16,284 bases of DNA, from NCBI GenBank assembly GCA_964484285.1, contig CAZAEO010000041.1, positions 1-16,284 of the forward strand. The letters run 5' to 3'. Position 1 is the stretch's first letter; each line of letters begins with the position of its first letter. The translations under genes were made by a program, and so were the position numbers. Below the pieces are notes generated by a model that did not search any database, had not been told where the DNA came from, and was given only the letters and a program-made list of their open reading frames with translations. This document shows positions 7,072 through 14,217 of the stretch, one piece after another. The DNA is from CAZUQP01 sp964484285. GTDB taxonomy: Bacteria; Pseudomonadota; Gammaproteobacteria; DSM-16500.

Positions 7072-7764
7072 ATGAAAAATATCGATATAAATGAAATCAA
7101 CAAATTCAGCCATTATGCTGCCCATTGGTGGGACCTCAATGGGGAATGCAAATCCTTACATGAAATCAACCCACTTAGAGTAGGCTATATTCAACAAAAA
7201 ATAGCATTGGCCAATAAAACAGTCATTGATATAGGTTGCGGTGGGGGCATTTTGGCAGAAAGTATGGCCAAACTCGGCGCAAACGTAACAGGTATTGACA
7301 TGAGCGAAGCAGCACTGAACGTAGCAAAACTACATCAACATGAAAGCAATACCTGCATCAACTATCAATTAACGACAGCAGAAGACATAGCAGCCGAGCA
7401 TCCTGAACACTACGATATCGTCACTTGCCTTGAAATGCTAGAACATGTTCCTGATCCGATTGCCATTATCCAGGCTTGCGCCAAACTGGCCAAACCCAAT
7501 GGTCATCTCTTTTTTTCAACATTAAATCGTAATATGAAATCGTATTTATTTGCTATTCTTGGTGCCGAATATGTCTTAAAACTTTTGCCCAAAAACACCC
7601 ATGATTATACAAAATTCATTCGTCCTAGCGAACTTGCAACCTGGGCCAGAAAAGCAAATTTAAATATAGTTGAAATGATTGGCATCAGTTATAATCCCTT
7701 CACAAAAAAATATCTTCTGACTGAAGATATCTCCGTTAATTATATTGTGCACATGAAAAAATGA
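7072..7764 (+). CDS. ubiG: Ubiquinone biosynthesis O-methyltransferase
   Basis: UbiG carries out both SAM-dependent O-methylations of ubiquinone synthesis, on the 2-polyprenyl-6-hydroxyphenol and on 3-demethylubiquinol. It associates with the membrane and the Ubi complex. The 230-aa chain starts with the family's typical segment containing FSHYAAHWWD (residues 12-21) and a LHEINPLRVGYI stretch. Next come the Rossmann-fold SAM motif DIGCGGG (53-59), the acidic ribose-binding strand end GID (74-76) and the post-motif CLEMLEHVPDP. Residues around FFSTLNRNMKSYLFAILGAEY are typical of UbiG, which sets it apart from generic class I methyltransferases. The last 4 nt (ATGA) overlap the start of the HAD phosphatase gene, so the two are co-translated. 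Confidence 0.95.
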   Translation: MKNIDINEINKFSHYAAHWWDLNGECKSLHEINPLRVGYIQQKIALANKTVIDIGCGGGILAESMAKLGANVTGIDMSEAALNVAKLHQHESNTCINYQLTTAEDIAAEHPEHYDIVTCLEMLEHVPDPIAIIQACAKLAKPNGHLFFSTLNRNMKSYLFAILGAEYVLKLLPKNTHDYTKFIRPSELATWARKANLNIVEMIGISYNPFTKKYLLTEDISVNYIVHMKK

Positions 7765-8414
7765 TTCCAATAAAAGCCATTTTATTTGATCTTGATGGTA
7801 CATTGCTTGATACAGCACGTGATTTAGGTAGCGCGCTGAATCACTTGTTACAAGAACATCAGCAACCCACTTTACCGTTTCATGCTATTCGTTCTGCCGC
7901 AGGCAGCGGTTGCAAAGGTTTATTAAAACTCGGGATGAATATCGACACCACAGATGAACGCTACCCAGGCTTATGTGACGAATTGCTTAACTTATATCAA
8001 CATTATTTAGTCCATACCACACAACTGTTTCCTGGCATGGAAAAGATATTGTTGTTTTTGGAAAACCAGCAAATCCCCTGGGGAATTGTCACAAACAAAC
8101 CCGCAAAATACACGATGCAATTAGTTGAGTACTTAAAACTCCACCAACGCACCCGTTGTATTATTAGCGGAGATTCTTTACCTAATCGCAAGCCCCATCC
8201 TGAACCTATTTTGCATGCTTGCCAATTACTTCAGCAACAACCAAAACATTGTCTTTATATCGGTGATGCAGAAATTGATATACAAGCATGCAAAGCAGCT
8301 GGCAGCATGGCGCTCGCTGCTTTATATGGATACATTCCTGTAACAGAAGATCCTAAAAGCTGGGGAGCAGATGGTTATATTCAATACCCGATGGAGATTA
8401 TGAATTGGCTTTAG
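7761..8414 (+). CDS. gph: HAD-family phosphatase: phosphoglycolate phosphatase or MurNAc-6-phosphate phosphatase
   Basis: This 217-aa haloacid dehalogenase-type phosphatase has all four motifs: DLDGT (10-14, nucleophile D10 and acid/base D12), T111 in IVTNKP, K144 in NRKPHP, and GDAEID (168-173) with D169 and D173 for Mg2+. A small helical cap lies between motifs I and II. By family it would be called Gph, which clears 2-phosphoglycolate produced in DNA repair. However, in Pseudomonas the gene directly after ubiG in the same operon is mupP, encoding the N-acetylmuramic acid 6-phosphate phosphatase of cell-wall recycling, which was long mislabelled gph. The identical ubiG-HAD order here makes MupP a serious alternative. 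Translation is coupled to ubiG by the ATGA overlap. The 3' end overlaps the convergent pncA by 17 nt. Confidence 0.9.
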   Translation: MIPIKAILFDLDGTLLDTARDLGSALNHLLQEHQQPTLPFHAIRSAAGSGCKGLLKLGMNIDTTDERYPGLCDELLNLYQHYLVHTTQLFPGMEKILLFLENQQIPWGIVTNKPAKYTMQLVEYLKLHQRTRCIISGDSLPNRKPHPEPILHACQLLQQQPKHCLYIGDAEIDIQACKAAGSMALAALYGYIPVTEDPKSWGADGYIQYPMEIMNWL

Positions 8415-9045
8415 CATGAGCAACAATAGTCTTTGTCTCTGTTAATCTGACCCCTATGTGTTGCATTTCTTTGATCGCATTAGCAATATCACCCGATTTT
8501 AATTCTACTCCGCGACAAGCATCTTCAATAACATGCACATTAAAATTCAAATGCACTGCATCTAAACAAGAATATTTAACGCAATAATCTGTAGCAAGCC
8601 CCATAATATAAACATCAACCACTCCGTGGCGAGACAAATAATCCCCCAAACCTGTAGCACGCAAATGTTCGTTATCAAAAAACGCACTATAGCTATCTAC
8701 AAAACGATCTGTGCCTTTATGAAAGATATGCTGAATACGCTCCATGTTTAATTGCGGATGAAATTCGGCTCCATGTGTATTTTGCACACAATGATCTGGC
8801 CATAAAACCTGGGATAAACCATGCACCTTAATTACCTCACCCCTTTTTTTTCCCGGATGATTCGATGCAAAACTCATATGATTTTGCGGATGCCAATCTT
8901 TAGTTGCCACCACTATATCAAAACAAGGTTGCAACTGATTTGCCAAAGGAATAACCGCATCGCCGTCAGGCACTGCCAAATTACCGCCTCGGCAAAAATC
9001 ATTTTGCAAATCTACTATAATCAATGCTGTTTTATTCATCTTCAA
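8398..9045 (-). CDS. pncA: Nicotinamidase (nicotinamide deamidase)
   Basis: PncA hydrolyses nicotinamide to nicotinate and ammonia, the entry step of the Preiss-Handler NAD salvage route in the cytosol. The protein belongs to the isochorismatase-like hydrolases. The triad is D12 (in VDLQNDF), K110 (in FHKGTD) and C155 (in ATDYCVKY). Metal ligands are D50 and H52 (in TKDWHP) and H85 (in WPDHC). The length of 215 aa is normal. The start needs care. AAAGGAGA lies 8 nt before a TTG at 9045 but 14 nt before the in-frame ATG at 9039, so TTG is the better-placed start; the difference is only two residues. An A8 run (8844-8851 on the plus strand as Ts) lies inside the coding region. The gene converges on the HAD gene and diverges from ygfZ. 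Confidence 0.95.
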   Translation of the reverse strand: MKMNKTALIIVDLQNDFCRGGNLAVPDGDAVIPLANQLQPCFDIVVATKDWHPQNHMSFASNHPGKKRGEVIKVHGLSQVLWPDHCVQNTHGAEFHPQLNMERIQHIFHKGTDRFVDSYSAFFDNEHLRATGLGDYLSRHGVVDVYIMGLATDYCVKYSCLDAVHLNFNVHVIEDACRGVELKSGDIANAIKEMQHIGVRLTETKTIVAHAKANS

Positions 9046-9051
9046 TCATCT

Positions 9052-9080
9052 TTCTCCTTTTCAACAGAATGTATTATAAT
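9052..9080. promoter_or_regulatory. Palindromic -10 element between pncA and ygfZ
   Basis: ATTATAAT (9073-9080) is its own reverse complement and supplies a perfect TATAAT on both strands: 9075-9080 for ygfZ and 9078-9073 for pncA. The -35 partners are weak on both sides (TTTCTC at 18 bp on plus, ATAGTT or TAGTTT at 16-17 bp on minus). Only 61 nt separate the two start codons, so the two promoters must overlap and probably exclude each other. Confidence 0.45.
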
Positions 9081-9106
9081 CAGCTTTTATGATGAAACTA
9101 TAGCAA

Positions 9107-9964
9107 ATGATGCATACAATCACTGAACTTTCCCACCTAGGATTAATTCATATTTCTGGTAGTGGCGCTAAGCAATTTTTACAAGGACAGTTGACGTGTA
9201 ATCTCGAAGAAGTGACCAGCACACAATCGCGTATGGGAGCACATTGCAACCCCCAAGGTCGAATCATCAGTTTGTTTCGCTTATTTTTTTATCACAATAG
9301 CTATTACATGCAAATGCCTTGCAAACTGGTTCCCCTAGCCATAAAAGCGCTGCAAAAATATGCGGTATTTTTTAAAGTAACACTAACAGATGCTAGCGAT
9401 GAATTAAAACAGCTCGGTTATCGAGGAAACACGTTGATTCAATTACCTCATATAGTAGACGAACAGCTCACAACCGATAAATGCATTATCATCAAATTAC
9501 CTGGCACCACGCCACGTTATCAATTAATTGGCAATTCAGTCATCCCCCATTCAGTTAAACCCGCCACTGTGAACGAGTGGAAAGCCCTAGATATCACCAC
9601 CAAGATATCCGCTATTTACCCTGAAACATCCGAAAAATTTTTGCCGCACGAAATAGACCTACCCACCTTAAACGCAGTCAGCTTTAATAAAGGTTGTTAT
9701 ACTGGTCAGGAAATTATTGCTCGTATGCAATATCGCGGAAAACAGAAAAGCCGCTTATACCGAGCACGTGTTGTAACAGAAGCCCCCCTGTTACGCGGCA
9801 ATGATATCTACATAACAGACCAATGCTGCGGCAGCATCGTAGATTATGCCCAAATAGATTATAATCGTTATGAGCTATTAGTGATTGCTCAATTAACTGA
9901 TGCAAAAACAGCATCACTGTTTATTGATCCTGAAAAAAGATATTCATTAGAAATAATAGAATAG
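9107..9964 (+). CDS. ygfZ: tRNA-modifying / Fe-S cluster repair protein YgfZ
   Basis: YgfZ is a tetrahydrofolate-binding protein related to the glycine cleavage T protein. In E. coli it supports the synthesis or repair of certain Fe-S enzymes, including the tRNA methylthiolase MiaB. The family signature KGCYTGQE spans residues 195-202, with the conserved cysteine at C197, followed by IIARMQYRGK. The N-terminal half has the usual GxxAKQFLQGQLTCN and CNPQGRI elements (about 18-53). The length of 285 aa is a little short of E. coli YgfZ and ordinary for other gammaproteobacteria. Two consecutive ATG codons begin the frame (9107 and 9110), and no good Shine-Dalgarno sequence precedes them, so translation may be modest. 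nadE follows after 7 nt, probably in the same transcript. Confidence 0.93.
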   Translation: MMHTITELSHLGLIHISGSGAKQFLQGQLTCNLEEVTSTQSRMGAHCNPQGRIISLFRLFFYHNSYYMQMPCKLVPLAIKALQKYAVFFKVTLTDASDELKQLGYRGNTLIQLPHIVDEQLTTDKCIIIKLPGTTPRYQLIGNSVIPHSVKPATVNEWKALDITTKISAIYPETSEKFLPHEIDLPTLNAVSFNKGCYTGQEIIARMQYRGKQKSRLYRARVVTEAPLLRGNDIYITDQCCGSIVDYAQIDYNRYELLVIAQLTDAKTASLFIDPEKRYSLEIIE

Positions 9965-9971
9965 GTTTAAA

Positions 9972-11594
9972 ATGGCAAAAAAATTACGTATTGCTATCGC
10001 ACAACTTAATCTTACCGTAGGTGATATTCAAGGAAATTTAGCTAAATTAATTCACACAGCAAAATCTGCACGCGATACTCTCTTAGCAGACGTGATTGTT
10101 TTTCCTGAGTTAAGCGTGACAGGTTATCCACCCGAAGATTTGTTGCTGCGCAAATCTTTTCTTGATGCTGCAAATGAAGCACTCAATACATTTAAGGCTG
10201 AAGTAGAAAATATTTATTGTGTGGTAGGCCATCCGCACGCAACTTCGCAAGGGTTATTTAATTCTTGCTCTGTCATTTATAATGGCACTATTGTGGGACG
10301 TTATGCAAAACAACATTTACCGAATTATGGCATCTTTGATGAATATCGCTATTTCACTCCAGGAAATACGCCTTGCGTGGTGCCTATCCATGGCATACCT
10401 GTTGGTATCATGATTTGCGAAGATCTCTGGCAACCCGGCCCTACTCAGCAAATTGCTAATCAAGGTGCTCGTCTTATTTTGATACCCAATGCATCGCCCT
10501 TTGAAATTGACAAACATGAACAACGTCATCTTGTATTGGCAAAGCGCGCCAAATCAGCTCAATTACCTATTATTTATGTCAATTGCGTAGGTGGACAAGA
10601 TGAAATCGTCTTTGATGGCGGCTCTATGGCAATCGATCAAGAAGGTAAAATATCTCAGTATGCTGGGTTCGGTTGTGAAGCATTGCTGCCCGTTGATATT
10701 GAAATTTCCAGCACGCAAACGACCGTTCCTTCTGCTCCTTTTGTTCTTCCCACAGAAGAACAGCGCGTTTACGAAGCGTTAGTGTTAGGCGTAAAAGATT
10801 ACATTGAAAAAAATCATTTTCCCGGCGTACTGGTTGGGATATCAGGCGGAATTGATTCCGCCCTCACACTTGCCATTGCAGTTGATGCCCTTGGTAAAGA
10901 AAAAGTGCATGCCGTCCTCATGCCATCGCGCTATACGTCTGAAATGAGCACAAAAGACGCGCTTCTCTTGATAAAAAATGTAGGCGTTACACATGACACT
11001 ATTTCAATTGAACCTGTATTTAATAGTTTTCTTGCGAGCTTATCAGCAAGTTTTACGAACACGAAAGTAGATATCACAGAAGAAAATCTTCAAGCACGAT
11101 CTCGTGGTGTGCTGCTAATGGCATTATCCAATAAATTCGGCAGAATGGTCTTAACCACCGGAAATCGCAGTGAAATGGCAGTAGGTTATTCTACTTTATA
11201 CGGTGATATGGCTGGCGGTCTTTCGGTCTTGAAAGATGTTTCCAAAACATGGGTATATCGTTTAGCCCAATTTCGCAATCAACTCAACTCCGTTATTCCT
11301 ACACGCATCATTGAACGCGCACCCACTGCAGAACTTGCTCCCAATCAAACAGATCAAGACAGTTTGCCGCCTTATGATGTATTAGATAAAATTTTAGAAC
11401 TTTACTTAAATCAAGAGCAAAGTCTTGAAGCCATTGTAGCCTTGGGTTTTGATCAGGTGACTGTAACCAAAATAGTAGATTTAATTCATAAAAGTGAATA
11501 CAAACGCCGCCAAGCACCGATTGGAATCCGTATCAATCATAAAGCATTTGGACGTGATCGTCGTTATCCGATTACGTCAGAATATAAATCATAA
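9972..11594 (+). CDS. nadE: Glutamine-dependent NAD+ synthetase
   Basis: This two-domain enzyme makes the last step of NAD synthesis, amidating deamido-NAD with ammonia released from glutamine and driven by ATP. The N-terminal nitrilase-type glutaminase domain (about 1-255) has its triad: E46 (in FPELSVTGYPPEDL), K113 (in YAKQHLPNYG) and C149 (in MICEDLW). The C-terminal synthetase domain (about 263-540) has the ATP pyrophosphatase loop SGGIDS (291-296), TGNRSE (396-401) and YGDMAGGL. The length of 540 aa is usual for the bacterial glutamine-type enzyme, which differs from the short ammonia-dependent NadE of E. coli. It follows ygfZ by 7 nt with only a weak AGG site. Its stop codon abuts that of bamD with no base between. 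pncA, the salvage entry enzyme, is encoded just upstream on the other strand. Confidence 0.97.
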   Translation: MAKKLRIAIAQLNLTVGDIQGNLAKLIHTAKSARDTLLADVIVFPELSVTGYPPEDLLLRKSFLDAANEALNTFKAEVENIYCVVGHPHATSQGLFNSCSVIYNGTIVGRYAKQHLPNYGIFDEYRYFTPGNTPCVVPIHGIPVGIMICEDLWQPGPTQQIANQGARLILIPNASPFEIDKHEQRHLVLAKRAKSAQLPIIYVNCVGGQDEIVFDGGSMAIDQEGKISQYAGFGCEALLPVDIEISSTQTTVPSAPFVLPTEEQRVYEALVLGVKDYIEKNHFPGVLVGISGGIDSALTLAIAVDALGKEKVHAVLMPSRYTSEMSTKDALLLIKNVGVTHDTISIEPVFNSFLASLSASFTNTKVDITEENLQARSRGVLLMALSNKFGRMVLTTGNRSEMAVGYSTLYGDMAGGLSVLKDVSKTWVYRLAQFRNQLNSVIPTRIIERAPTAELAPNQTDQDSLPPYDVLDKILELYLNQEQSLEAIVALGFDQVTVTKIVDLIHKSEYKRRQAPIGIRINHKAFGRDRRYPITSEYKS

Positions 11595-12368
11595 TCACGA
11601 TTTTGTTGCTTCTTGCGCCCAGCCTGGATAATTATATTGCAATACACGTAGTGTATCTTGTTCAGCTTGCAGAAGATGCAATGCACGATAGGATTTCGCC
11701 ATTATTATCAACGCGGGTAACACAGCAGGCGCGCCCTGATAATGCCGGATCACCAAATTCGCACGATTAGCTGCTGCTACATACGCTTCACGACGATAAT
11801 AATATTGCGCTACTTCCAACTCATGATTCGCTAAAATATTTCTTAAATAAACCATATATTGATATGCAGCAGGTGCATAACGACTATTAGGAAAGCGACT
11901 AACCACGTCAGAAAAATCACCATAAGATTTTTTAATTTGCACAAGATCCCGCGTCGCTAAATCAACCGCAAACAAACGTTCAAATACGCCGAGATTTTGA
12001 TAATAATTGGATAATCCACGCATATAATATGCATAGTCAACATGAGAATTAGCAGGATGTGCCTGTACGAAACGATCTGCTGCCGCTTCAGCTGAAGCAT
12101 AATCGCTACTCATATAATATGCATAGATAATATGTAACTGCGCTATTTCAGTATTGCGTTCGTAAGGGTACTGCACCTCTAACGCCTCAAAACGTTTAGC
12201 GGCTTCTTGATAATTTTTATCACGCAGCGTAGCTTCCCCTTTTTGAAAAATCTGCGCAGCAGTTTCATCTTTGTAAGTATCAGAAGGATCCGTCGTAGTG
12301 GAACAAGCAACCAGCAAAGAACACAAAAACAAAGGAGCGAGCAGTAATTTTATTGTATGTTTAATCAT
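11595..12368 (-). CDS. bamD: Outer membrane assembly lipoprotein BamD
   Basis: BamD is the essential TPR lipoprotein of the BAM complex, which inserts beta-barrel proteins into the outer membrane; it binds BamA and recognises substrates. The 257-aa product starts with a lipoprotein signal: MIKH, a hydrophobic core, and the lipobox LVAC with the lipidated cysteine at residue 22. Ser at the next position favours outer-membrane sorting. The mature part has TPR-like helical repeats, including two YAYYM segments (82-86 and 112-116), and the conserved FPNSRYAPAA region (159-168). The frame is open up to 12437. The ATG at 12368 is chosen because the signal peptide begins there and because the rluD promoter, and a -10-like TATATT for bamD itself (12394-12389), lie in the extra stretch. 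Divergence from rluD is a conserved arrangement in many gammaproteobacteria. Confidence 0.93.
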   Translation of the reverse strand: MIKHTIKLLLAPLFLCSLLVACSTTTDPSDTYKDETAAQIFQKGEATLRDKNYQEAAKRFEALEVQYPYERNTEIAQLHIIYAYYMSSDYASAEAAADRFVQAHPANSHVDYAYYMRGLSNYYQNLGVFERLFAVDLATRDLVQIKKSYGDFSDVVSRFPNSRYAPAAYQYMVYLRNILANHELEVAQYYYRREAYVAAANRANLVIRHYQGAPAVLPALIIMAKSYRALHLLQAEQDTLRVLQYNYPGWAQEATKS

Positions 12369-12417
12369 AAATAACCATCGATTTAGAAAATATATGGCGT
12401 GCATTGTAAACGAAATT

Positions 12418-12445
12418 TTGTCATCATTCACGCGCAAAGTATGAT
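12418..12445 (+). promoter_or_regulatory. Sigma-70-type promoter of rluD
   Basis: -35 TTGTCA (12418-12423) and -10 TATGAT (12440-12445), each five of six consensus bases, are 16 bp apart. Transcription would start near 12452, 15 nt before the rluD start, leaving just room for the GTGAG ribosome site (12456-12460). Confidence 0.65.
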
Positions 12446-12466
12446 TGTTCTATTTGTGAGACATGA

Positions 12467-13423
12467 ATGAGCGAAAAAATCTCTTTAAGCATGACTATTC
12501 CTGATGAATTAAAAGGTATGCGCCTAGACCAAGCTTTAGCCAAACTATTACCTGATTTTTCCCGCACCCAGATTCAAGAATGGATAAAAAATGCAAACGT
12601 CATAGTAGACAATGCGCATCGTAAAGCACGTGATACTGTGCAAGGCGGTGAAAAAATATCTATTGATGCAATGCCTAAAATACAGCCTGCATGGGAAGCT
12701 CAACCCATCACGCTTGATGTGATGTATGAAGACGATACATTATTAGTGATTAACAAACCGACCGGCATGGTTGTCCACCCTGCAGCAGGTAATCCAGACC
12801 ACACGTTATTAAACGCATTGTTGCATTACTGCCCTCAATTAAACCATTTGCCCCGCGCGGGAATTATTCATCGTTTAGATAAAGATACTTCAGGTTTATT
12901 AGTGATTGCTAAAACACAACCTGCATGGATGAGGCTATTGATTCAAATGAAAAAACGCTCTATTACCCGCATTTATCAAGCGATTGTTTGCGGCTTGCTG
13001 ATCAGTGGGGGCAGCATTGCTGAGCCGATCGGACGTCACCCTTTACAGCGCAAACGGATGACCATTACTGATACCGGTAAAAAAGCTATTACGCATTATC
13101 GCATCATAGAAAAATATCGCAATCATACACGTGTTAAAGTGCAACTGGAAACTGGCAGAACGCATCAAATTCGCGTGCATATGGCCCACATCCGACATCC
13201 ACTATTGGGCGATCAGACATACGGCGGCCGATTACAGCTACCTCGCAATGCATCCCCTGAACTAATTGCCCTGTTACGCACCTTTAAACACCAGGCATTG
13301 CATGCATCGGAGCTTGAGCTTATTCATCCTACTACACAAAAACCCATTCACTTCCAAGCACCTATCCCAGACGATATGCAAAAACTGATTGAGGTATTAA
13401 GAAATGATATTCATTCAACCTGA
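12467..13423 (+). CDS. rluD: 23S rRNA pseudouridine synthase RluD
   Basis: RluD converts U1911, U1915 and U1917 of 23S rRNA helix 69 (E. coli numbering) to pseudouridine, needed for proper 50S maturation and termination. An S4 RNA-binding domain occupies about residues 17-75 (MRLDQALAKLLPDFSRTQIQ). The RluA-family catalytic domain follows, with HRLDKDTSG (135-143), whose D138 is the catalytic aspartate, and GRTHQIRVH (230-238). The length of 318 aa is typical. Of two nearby ATGs, the one at 12467 is in frame and has GTGAG 6 nt upstream; the one at 12463 is out of frame. RluC is the closest alternative, but the context (divergent from bamD, followed by pgeF) fits RluD. The end overlaps pgeF by 20 nt. 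Confidence 0.93.
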   Translation: MSEKISLSMTIPDELKGMRLDQALAKLLPDFSRTQIQEWIKNANVIVDNAHRKARDTVQGGEKISIDAMPKIQPAWEAQPITLDVMYEDDTLLVINKPTGMVVHPAAGNPDHTLLNALLHYCPQLNHLPRAGIIHRLDKDTSGLLVIAKTQPAWMRLLIQMKKRSITRIYQAIVCGLLISGGSIAEPIGRHPLQRKRMTITDTGKKAITHYRIIEKYRNHTRVKVQLETGRTHQIRVHMAHIRHPLLGDQTYGGRLQLPRNASPELIALLRTFKHQALHASELELIHPTTQKPIHFQAPIPDDMQKLIEVLRNDIHST

Positions 13424-14159
13424 TTGGCCAGCGCCCCCCAACGTTAAAGCCTGTACGACGACACGCGTGGGCGGTGTCAGCCTAGCACCTTACAATGAAT
13501 TGAATCTCGCTTTGCATGTAGGTGATGCGAAACAGCACGTGCAAAAAAATCGTACCCTCTTAAAAACACGGCTTGCCTTGCCTAGCGAGCCTATTTGGTT
13601 AGAACAAACCCATAGTACAATTGTGGTCCCTGCTACTGCGGATAATCTTGGCAAAGAAGCCGATGCAACATTTGCCTCCGAACCCAATTGTGTTTGTGTC
13701 GTCTTGACAGCAGATTGCTTGCCGATTTTGTTATGTAATCGTGCAGGCACTCATGTTGCTGCAATTCATGCTGGATGGCGTGGTTTAGCTAACGGTATTA
13801 TTGAAAACACCTTAAAAACCCTCGATCTTCCTTCTGGAGAGCTTCTGGCATGGCTAGGGCCTGCTATTGGCCCTAACGCTTTTGAAATAGGCCATGAAGT
13901 ACGTGATCTTTTTCTAAAATCGCATCCTGATACAGAACAGGCATTTTTACCTTCACCTAACGGACGTTGGCTAGGTGATCTTTATGCACTGGCCTCATTA
14001 CGCTTGCACACTCTCGGCATTACAAATATTTATGGGAAGCCTTATTGCACCTACTCTGATAAAGAACAATTTTTTTCTTATCGTCGTGATGGCAGCAAAA
14101 CAGGCCGCATGGCAAGCTTGATTTGGATAGCAGAAAAAATGGATAGCAGAAAAAATTGA
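13404..14159 (+). CDS. pgeF: Peptidoglycan editing factor PgeF (YfiH, laccase-domain protein)
   Basis: PgeF/YfiH is a cytosolic copper- or zinc-binding oxidoreductase-like enzyme. It has been reported to prevent misincorporation of serine in peptidoglycan precursors in E. coli, and homologues show purine nucleoside phosphorylase/deaminase activity. The metal-site residues are H70 (in LEQTH), C105 (in TADCLP) and H122 (in AAIHAGWRG), all conserved. The length of 251 aa is normal. GAGG lies 9 nt before the ATG, which sits inside the rluD end, so the genes are co-transcribed and likely coupled. The conserved C-terminal segment TGRMASLIW is followed by an oddity: a 16-bp exact tandem duplication (14125-14156) that shifts the frame and sets the last residues and stop codon. 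The changed tail lies beyond the conserved fold, so activity should be kept. Confidence 0.93.
   Translation: MIFIQPDWPAPPNVKACTTTRVGGVSLAPYNELNLALHVGDAKQHVQKNRTLLKTRLALPSEPIWLEQTHSTIVVPATADNLGKEADATFASEPNCVCVVLTADCLPILLCNRAGTHVAAIHAGWRGLANGIIENTLKTLDLPSGELLAWLGPAIGPNAFEIGHEVRDLFLKSHPDTEQAFLPSPNGRWLGDLYALASLRLHTLGITNIYGKPYCTYSDKEQFFSYRRDGSKTGRMASLIWIAEKMDSRKN
14125..14156 (+). repeat. 16-bp perfect tandem duplication at the pgeF 3' end
   Basis: GGATAGCAGAAAAAAT occurs twice in direct succession (14125-14140 and 14141-14156). Sixteen is not a multiple of three, so the second copy is read in another frame (WIAEK, then MDSRKN and stop). Removing one copy would give an ending WIAEKIDFPI and a stop 10 nt after the present one. 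The last T of the second copy is the first base of the -35 element of the next gene's promoter. Confidence 0.9.
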
Positions 14160-14184
14160 CTTTCCTATCTAAAATCAGTACTAT
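14156..14184 (+). promoter_or_regulatory. Sigma-70-type promoter of the low-complexity protein gene
   Basis: -35 TTGACT (14156-14161) and -10 TACTAT (14179-14184) are 17 bp apart. The -35 element contains the pgeF stop codon. Transcription would start near 14191, giving a leader of about 27 nt with the ribosome site GGAG 7 nt before the ATG at 14218. Confidence 0.65.
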
Positions 14185-14217
14185 TTTTACCCATAATTAA
14201 TCAGTCGGAGTGGTATA

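Noticed and set aside
12020..12126. Repeated CATATAATATGCATA words in bamD as a DNA repeat element
   Set aside because: Both encode the YAYYM segment of successive TPR helices, so they reflect protein repeats and not a mobile or regulatory element.
12369..12437. A longer BamD starting at 12437 or 12404
   Set aside because: The lipoprotein signal begins at 12368, and the divergent rluD promoter occupies the extra stretch.
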